Positions 58,954 to 64,000 of a stretch of DNA of 64,000 nucleotides are shown one piece after another. The stretch's first letter is position 1; the number at the start of each line of letters is the position of its first letter. A program made the translations under genes and the position numbers. The stretch spans positions 11,363,007 through 11,427,006 of the forward strand of contig NC_080572.1 in the NCBI RefSeq assembly GCF_030247185.1, written 5' to 3'. The DNA is from Malaya genurostris (taxonomy: Eukaryota > Arthropoda > Insecta > Diptera > Culicidae). Under the pieces are notes generated by a model, which was not told the origin of the DNA, ran no database searches, and was given only the letters and a program-made list of their open reading frames with translations.

Positions 58954-60740
58954 TTGACATAGAGTTTTTGTTCCTATCAGTGCTCTAAGACTATCAAAAC
59001 AAATGAGTTTTAATCATTAGCGAATGGATAAGAAATGTGTTGATCTTAAATAACCGGAAGGCTTGTAAAAATATTTAATGATTCGGTTATTTCTGTACCA
59101 AATAAAGCTAGAATATTCTAAGCGAAGAAATTGTACACAGAAAGCTCAAATTTTTGCATCTGATACTTCTGTTTACGTCGTATTTGGGTTTGAAATGAAT
59201 GTTGATACGTGTGTAACTACCAATTCTAGCCTCGTTTTTCTTCTTGTGGTATCAAATTAGTCAACATAAAAATGCTTAAAAGTGGTGATCGTTCAATAAG
59301 ACTTCCAGACAGCTTCTGGCTCCTGGGTCATTAGTATAATTTTTCGAACTCCTGCTATAACATTTTTATGCATTTACGTTGTGGTGTTCAATTATATTGA
59401 TTGCTTAAAGATCACGTTCATTGTAATTGTATTTATTTGTAATTTTTCAGTTTTCTCTTCACCGGTTTATACAGTCGGTACACAACAATTTTTCAGATTC
59501 GTAACAGAATTCTGAGGCTACGACTCTTGTTGGAAAAACTCAGTTTGAGAACTAGTGTTTTCGTAAATGAAATTTGTATGAATCTCCTGGGTGGGACAAA
59601 TTAGCAGACCAAACCCGCAAAAGCTGCTATTTCAAGAGACGCATACAGGATACGATTATAGAAACCTGTGCCTTCATAGAAGGCAGTTATTTCTTCCAAC
59701 ACTGTTCGAATACAAGCTTTGTTAGAATCGTTCCAAAGTCATGGATACGTTTCTTTTAAATAAACAATCATGATTACAATTGAATATGACACTCACTGAA
59801 AATGCTTAAGGTCTTGTTTATAAATAGAGGTCTTCTCCAACAATTGAAAAGGACACTCAGTGTTAATGCTTAAGATCATTTTTATAAACAGAGGGAATTG
59901 AACAATTCCAAATACGGGCAAAACAATTTCCGTTTATGCTTGGCAAGATTTTTCCAACTGACGAGCACGGATTCCGTGGCAAACTACCGTAAAGTTGAAA
60001 ACGTTGCCCCGTGCCAACTGCGATGCCAAACTCAACACCCAGCATTCGAACGGTCGGTTCGAATTTGCCTTGCGTCGCCTACTGCGCACGGCGGATCGGA
60101 TGCAATGCAAACGCAAACCTTTCGCTGACGTAATCGAGTGGTGGTTAATTAGTGACGGAAGGCGCCAGCAGAACCGTTTTGCATAGTAAGAAAAAAAATC
60201 CCGCAACGAAAACAATCCCACCAAGAGTGAGGTTTAGTAGTCGAAAAAAACAACAACAACATTATATGATGTGAACATAGGAGGAGAGCGCAACGTTAAC
60301 CAAAACAAACCACATGCGTTAAACGGTTTAATTATATACTTACACACAGAGAGATGCACATTACCGGTCGACTTTTTGGTAGCAGATTGTGTGCTCAACA
60401 CCTGATGCAAGTTCCCACACTTTTGATCGGCAGGCGATTCGACCGAAACAACAACAACAACAATAAAGTGGCAGATGATCAATGGCGGTGCACCGGTTGC
60501 GCGAATAAAACGTATGGACCCCGTACCCGGCATGGTGGGGAATTGGCGCAAAACTTGTTTATCGTGTACCAACGAATCATCAAACCAAAACATAAACAAT
60601 ACAGCAGCAACTCGGCAGAGGCGAAAAACAGAAGCGAATCGGATTATTTTGATGTTCCAAGCGAACCTGTTGCAGAAAACTGGGAAACATTGTGATATTA
60701 TGATTCGAGTGAGAAGGAGTAAATTTTTGTTTTGTTTTGT
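58954..60740. other. Non-coding stretch; GC-balanced from 59.9 kb
   Basis: 59880-60720 is unique and GC-balanced with overlapping short frames in several phases, none with a recognisable domain. May include the distal 3' UTR of the Bearded-family gene. Confidence 0.3.
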
Positions 60741-60766
60741 TTTATATTTTGAAAAAACTAATCAAT

Positions 60767-60850
60767 GGAAGACATTGGATCACAATTAGCCTTAAATTTC
60801 TAATATCACAATTAAAATTAAAGCTGGCAACTTATACAACTATTAAAGCT
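60767..60850 (-). promoter_or_regulatory. 3' UTR microRNA-type motifs: GY box, two K boxes, two Brd boxes
   Basis: Read on the - strand: Brd boxes AGCTTTA at 60844-60850 and 60819-60825; K boxes TGTGAT at 60805-60810 and 60779-60784; GY box GTCTTCC at 60767-60773. In Drosophila these match seeds of miR-4/79, miR-2/11-type and miR-7 and are the hallmark of Bearded and E(spl) 3' UTRs. Confidence 0.8.
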
Positions 60851-60875
60851 CGTTCCGCTTAAGCACTAAAATCGT

Positions 60876-60899
60876 TGGAAGAGATCATGATTTTGTTGT
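60876..60899 (-). promoter_or_regulatory. Extensively complementary miR-7 target site
   Basis: In the mRNA sense, ACAACAAAATCA (60899-60888) pairs with miR-7 nucleotides 12-23 and TCTTCCA (60882-60876) with nucleotides 1-7; 4 miRNA against 5 mRNA nucleotides in the centre stay unpaired. miR-7 sequence is from memory. The site lies about 50 nt after the stop codon. Confidence 0.7.
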
Positions 60900-60947
60900 A
60901 AGTATCAGTCTGGTCGGTTTGTATCCGGAGTGATTCAACAAACACGT

Positions 60948-61463
60948 TTAAGCTTGCGCCCATCTATCGCAAAACTCCTGCTGGGGGAGCTGGTGATCGG
61001 AGAAGCAGTGGCACGGTTGGATGAGATCGCTGTCGGCTTCACGAGCCATCGTAGTCCAGAAGAAGGTACCGGCTTCAGTGCGAGCAAAATGCACTGGGAC
61101 ATATTGTTCCTCGGGTTGTACCGGTTGAATTTGAACTTGGTTGTCCTCGTAGACGAAGATGGCAGCGTTGGCATGGCACTCGGCGATTTCAGCTAGCAAC
61201 TGAGATTCAAGGCGTTCGTTAGCACTGTTGTCGTATTCGCAATCCGCCGAGAAATCCTGTTCCGGGGCATAATAGTGCTGGAAGCTCTGGAAGTCCTGGA
61301 GCTGCTGTTTGGCTGCTTTTTTGCTCTTGAGAAGAGCGGCGATCGGTTTCAAAATCTTCTTCAGCTTATACACTGGCGAAGACTTCAGTAGCTTCTCATT
61401 GTTGTACTTGTTTTCGTTGATGCTGTTGTTGCTGTGGGCAACGTTGTATCCGTAGGAATGCAT
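60948..61463 (-). CDS. Bearded-family protein of E(spl)m4/m-alpha type
   Basis: 171 aa from ATG 61463 (MHSYGYNVAHSNNS); a codon further upstream is GTG, not ATG. No intron. Features in order: a basic amphipathic helix (about 27-45; KLKKILKPIAALLKSKKAAK), the family motif NSANERLESQLLAEI (about 80), a central segment EEQYVPVHFARTEAGTFFWT, and the C-terminal motif DRWAQA. Bearded proteins bind Neuralized and limit its E3 ligase action on Delta, damping Notch signalling during lateral inhibition. All of the long-form motifs are present, which groups it with m4/m-alpha/Tom/Ocho rather than short Bearded. Context supports the call: TATA promoter, upstream Su(H) paired site with proneural E-box, and 3' UTR Brd, K and GY boxes. 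It is probably the mosquito member of an E(spl)-type complex; E(spl) bHLH genes are not in this window. Confidence 0.93.
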   Translation of the reverse strand: MHSYGYNVAHSNNSINENKYNNEKLLKSSPVYKLKKILKPIAALLKSKKAAKQQLQDFQSFQHYYAPEQDFSADCEYDNSANERLESQLLAEIAECHANAAIFVYEDNQVQIQPVQPEEQYVPVHFARTEAGTFFWTTMAREADSDLIQPCHCFSDHQLPQQEFCDRWAQA

Positions 61464-61616
61464 CTTCACTGATTGCTCTTAGATCGTGGCACACTGAACA
61501 CGGCACTGTTAATGTTAGTTTACTTTACTGTTTCGATTTGTAGTTGAACTAGCAACTTTCGTTATGGGACAAGTGTTCTTGGTAAGTGAATGCACTTGTG
61601 AACTGATCGAATGTTA

Positions 61617-61658
61617 AACTGAATATGCCTTACCAGAGCATCCGTTGCCCCTTTTATA
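61617..61658 (-). promoter_or_regulatory. Core promoter: TATA box and initiator of the Bearded-family gene
   Basis: TATAAAAG at 61658-61651 in a GGG...GGGGC context. Start sites that fit are GCATAT around 61626 (about 32 bp from the TATA) or the initiator TCAGTT at 61622-61617. Gives a 5' UTR of about 155-165 nt. Confidence 0.7.
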
Positions 61659-61894
61659 CCCGGACTCGGTCTTATCTCAGGGGGTAGATTTCCAAAAATA
61701 CAACCCCTCTCACTCACTCGCCTGCAGTGGTATGACGAAAAAAGGATCATCAACGCTCGGAACGGTCGGTGCGTGAATGCGAAGGAGGAAAGCAAAGTGT
61801 ACGATACGAAGGGTGACACGGACGGAGGAAAAAAAGGGAGCGAACGAACGAAAAAAGCATAAACGCGCTCGTCGAATCAGGGCTCAGTATAGGG

Positions 61895-61901
61895 GCAGGT
61901 G
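61895..61901 (+). promoter_or_regulatory. Proneural A-type E-box GCAGGTG
   Basis: Perfect RCAGSTG match about 270 bp upstream of the start site and 180 bp from the Su(H) paired site; the SPS+A combination is known from Notch/proneural-activated E(spl) genes. Confidence 0.6.
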
Positions 61902-62080
61902 TTCCGTTCTCGGTTGTTCGAGTTCGAGACTGTGTAATCAGAGAAACTTGAGAGGGAACGACACACTTGTGCAGTAGGGTCGTGGCGTGGGAGGGAAAAG
62001 GATAGCAAGTTGGCAGGACAGCACAAAAAAGGAGCGTAATTTAATAAACAACAGTATAGGAAAAGCAGAATTTTCGAAAT

Positions 62081-62113
62081 CGTGGGAACTCAAATCTTTT
62101 ACATTTTCCCACA
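62081..62113. promoter_or_regulatory. Canonical Su(H) paired site (SPS), 17-bp gap
   Basis: CGTGGGAA at 62081-62088 (+) and TTCCCACA at 62106-62113 (TGTGGGAA on -), head to head, 17 bp apart, about 460-490 bp upstream of the Bearded-family gene. Both are high-affinity variants. Confidence 0.8.
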
Positions 62114-62437
62114 GCCTCGAAAGCCCGAAAAAAAGGGCAGATGGTTAGCGAGGGTGATTATGTTTTGTATGGTGCAGGATAAAAAGGCGATATGCGTGGA
62201 CCAAGGAAGCAGAGAAAAAAAAACTATACTCCTGTTTGTGTATTCAGAGCATGGGAAACTGTTAAGAGAAACATAAAACTGCGAAGAGGTTTCACATTGT
62301 GTCCTGTCTGTTATGGGATGCTTCATTCATAATCAATTAATCCCCGTTTCTCACTGCTTTCAAGCGGCATATTGGGATGCTGTTGCAATATGTATCCTTA
62401 CTCGTAATACAGCTTGCACTCTAGATCCTTGTGGGAT

Positions 62438-62445
62438 CGTGAGAA
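62438..62445 (+). promoter_or_regulatory. Single Su(H) site CGTGAGAA
   Basis: Perfect YGTGRGAA followed by A, about 820 bp upstream of the Bearded-family start site. Another, CGTGGGAA, is at 63432-63439 inside the intron of the next gene. Confidence 0.4.
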
Positions 62446-63255
62446 AGTTCCTGAACTTATGTTTTTTCCTTTTATCCAAATTTGAAAAACCCTGTTGTCG
62501 ACCCACTAAAAAGGAGACAATTAAGGCATTCTTAATTGGTTCCGAACCTCTAAGGACCTTCTCAGATACTGGTTTGTTTTTATCGGTTTCAATTTTTTCC
62601 TTGTTATATCTAATCATGGGAAAATTGTAACTGTTGGCCGTTGAAAGCTAATCATCATCCGTGATCGTTATTTTTTTTTGTTCATTACAGTTCGATTCTG
62701 ATAGGAACACATGCTAGAAAATTCCATCAAAGGAATCCTTTTTTCACGATTCCTTCTGGAAATCGTCCATATCATTGCTACCGTAAAGTGAATATTCGGC
62801 AATTTAGTACTTCACTGGCTTACTGCGATGGTTTGTTTACCATTTTTTATCCGTATGTTGCTTGCCTCGCATTGGCCATGTTTCTTCTCTCGTCGAGTTT
62901 GTTTTGCCGTTGCGCTTCAGTTGGTTTGGATACCACGTGTAGCGCGCGAGATATTCACGCGCCTCTTTCCTCGGTTGGCGCGCGCTCGTGCGTGTATTGC
63001 AAGTACTGCAACGCTATAACATGCTGGACCCCAAGCAGAGCACAGTAAAATGTTGCGCGCGCAAAGAGACCACGTTTCGTCGGATGGGGTCATCTGTGGA
63101 GGGTGTGTGTGTGGTATTAAGATTGCTTAGTTAAAGTGTTTGATAGAAGGGTCAACCTGGGGGACTTGAGCAATTTGTTCGTGAGAGATTACGAAAGTAT
63201 TACAATCCGTCACATAAGCTTAGAGGTTCAGTGCTCGAGATCTTCGTGATGCGCT
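62446..63255. other. Divergent intergenic region
   Basis: Between the upstream region of the - strand Bearded-family gene and the + strand small gene, so it may serve both. GCGCGC-rich around 62938-63062. No coding segment recognised. Confidence 0.35.
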
Positions 63256-63867
63256 ATGCCTAAATTCGGAATGCAATGCCATTATTTCGTTCCTTGGTAA
63301 GAATGTTAGTTCTGAATTGGCAGTCTACAGTCCAATCTACTCACTAATAGTGTTTTCGTAATGCATCGCACCACCCTCAGATGTACACATGTTTTGTAGT
63401 TCAACTGAGGGGTGCCAACGATCGCAGTTACCGTGGGAATGTGTCAAACGGTCAATAAAACAGGTAGAACATAAAATCAAAACCGTAAGCACTGGTAGAA
63501 TAGGGGTTGTCTGGGTAAACCATTGGCAGTGCACAATCGATGAGGGAGCGATTAAGGTTTTTGAACCTGTCTGCCTGCATTCCATCGCACCATACCTATG
63601 CTGGGAGGTCAAACCATCAGGTACGCAAAGTTAATGAGTTTTTGTGCATCGGTCGTAAATATTCATTTAAGGGGCGGCTAGAGTAACACTTTTGAAAAAT
63701 CATTTATTATTTTCTTTATATTTTCTTATAGTAAAACATTTAAAGAATTTCTGGAAGCTATGGACCTTTATCTATGGCTATCTCATTCTACGAAGAAGCA
63801 AGAGCTCGCCGCACAGGCCCAAGATTTCTGCTTCGATTTACTTCAAAACTTGACAAAACATTTTTGA
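63256..63867 (+). CDS. Small two-exon gene of unknown function, 58 aa
   Basis: Exon 1 63256-63296 (ATG, MPKFGMQCHYFVP) ends at a good donor (TTG|GTAAGA); exon 2 63732-63867 follows TTTTCTTATAG. Joined in frame: ...VPCKTFKEFLEAMDLYLWLS...KKQELAAQAQDFCFDLLQNLTKHF, then TGA. AATAAA lies 13 nt after the stop. The exon 2 peptide is helix-like, rich in Leu, Lys and acidic residues, with no signal peptide or membrane segment. I do not recognise the family. Exon 2 is more secure than exon 1: other 5' exons, including an ATG-bearing one ending at 63623, would also join in phase, and longer products are possible. Confidence 0.45.
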
Positions 63868-63880
63868 AATGTTTCGTTAT

Positions 63881-63886
63881 AATAAA
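63881..63886 (+). terminator. Poly(A) signal AATAAA of the small gene
   Basis: 13 nt after the TGA at 63865-63867; supports this being a true last exon. Confidence 0.55.
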
Positions 63887-64000
63887 TTATAAAATGAAAA
63901 ATATGATCTTTTGAAAATGTTAGACCCTACGACCTCCTTAGAATAAATAATTGTTTACATTGATTTTATAGACAAAAACCTTCAAAGGCGTTTTCCTCGA

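Noticed and set aside
60876..60899. A mir-7 gene on the + strand, because the + sequence resembles mature miR-7
   Set aside because: The 5-nt central difference and the lack of a complementary arm nearby argue against a precursor; its place in a - strand 3' UTR fits a target site.
1..64000. CRISPR arrays, operons, bacterial or viral genes
   Set aside because: No spaced identical short repeats or prokaryotic features; all long reading frames are host exons or transposable elements.

Overview
This is eukaryotic DNA, almost certainly from a mosquito (Culicidae, probably a culicine). Genes are spliced with GT-AG introns and AATAAA poly(A) signals. The recognisable host genes are insect types, and most of the window is intergenic sequence packed with transposable elements. 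DD37E mariner-like elements (ITmD37E, first described from mosquitoes) and an interspersed repeat with the 'ctccggaaccggaagtcggat' type core that I associate with culicine genomes point the same way. There are no bacterial features.

Left edge (1-2.9 kb), two genes on the + strand. The first is the 3' end of a DEAH-box helicase of the YTHDC2/Bgcn type, whose C-terminal YTH-like domain has lost most of its aromatic cage. The second is a complete three-exon nucleoside diphosphate kinase 6 gene with a MITE in intron 2.

Middle (3-60 kb), about 57 kb without a convincing host gene. It holds: an ITmD37E transposon split by a 4.2-kb I-like non-LTR retrotransposon with an intact ORF2; a 2.6-kb TIR element containing a dead reverse transcriptase; two further ITmD37E copies in inverted orientation; a mariner with an internal deletion; a 5'-truncated RTE element; two tRNA-derived SINEs; several MITEs; and three copies of a 1.7-2.1-kb TIR element with 2-bp target duplications, one inserted in another, which is itself inside a third element. 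Six + strand copies of a ~100-bp structured repeat carry hammerhead-ribozyme core motifs (CUGAUGA...GAAA, with a GUC cleavage triplet) and appear to be decayed type III hammerheads.

Right edge (60.7-63.9 kb), a Bearded-family gene (E(spl)m4/m-alpha type) on the - strand. It has a TATA box, a canonical Su(H) paired site 17 bp apart, a proneural A-type E-box, and a 3' UTR with Brd boxes, K boxes, a GY box and a strikingly complementary miR-7 site. A second Su(H) paired site with the same 17-bp spacing lies 21 kb away at 40.13 kb, beside a proneural E-box and a third Su(H) site; a third head-to-head Su(H) pair (20-bp gap) lies at 16.9 kb. The gene desert therefore probably carries remote Notch-responsive enhancers of an E(spl)-type locus. 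A small two-exon + strand gene of unknown function closes the window.
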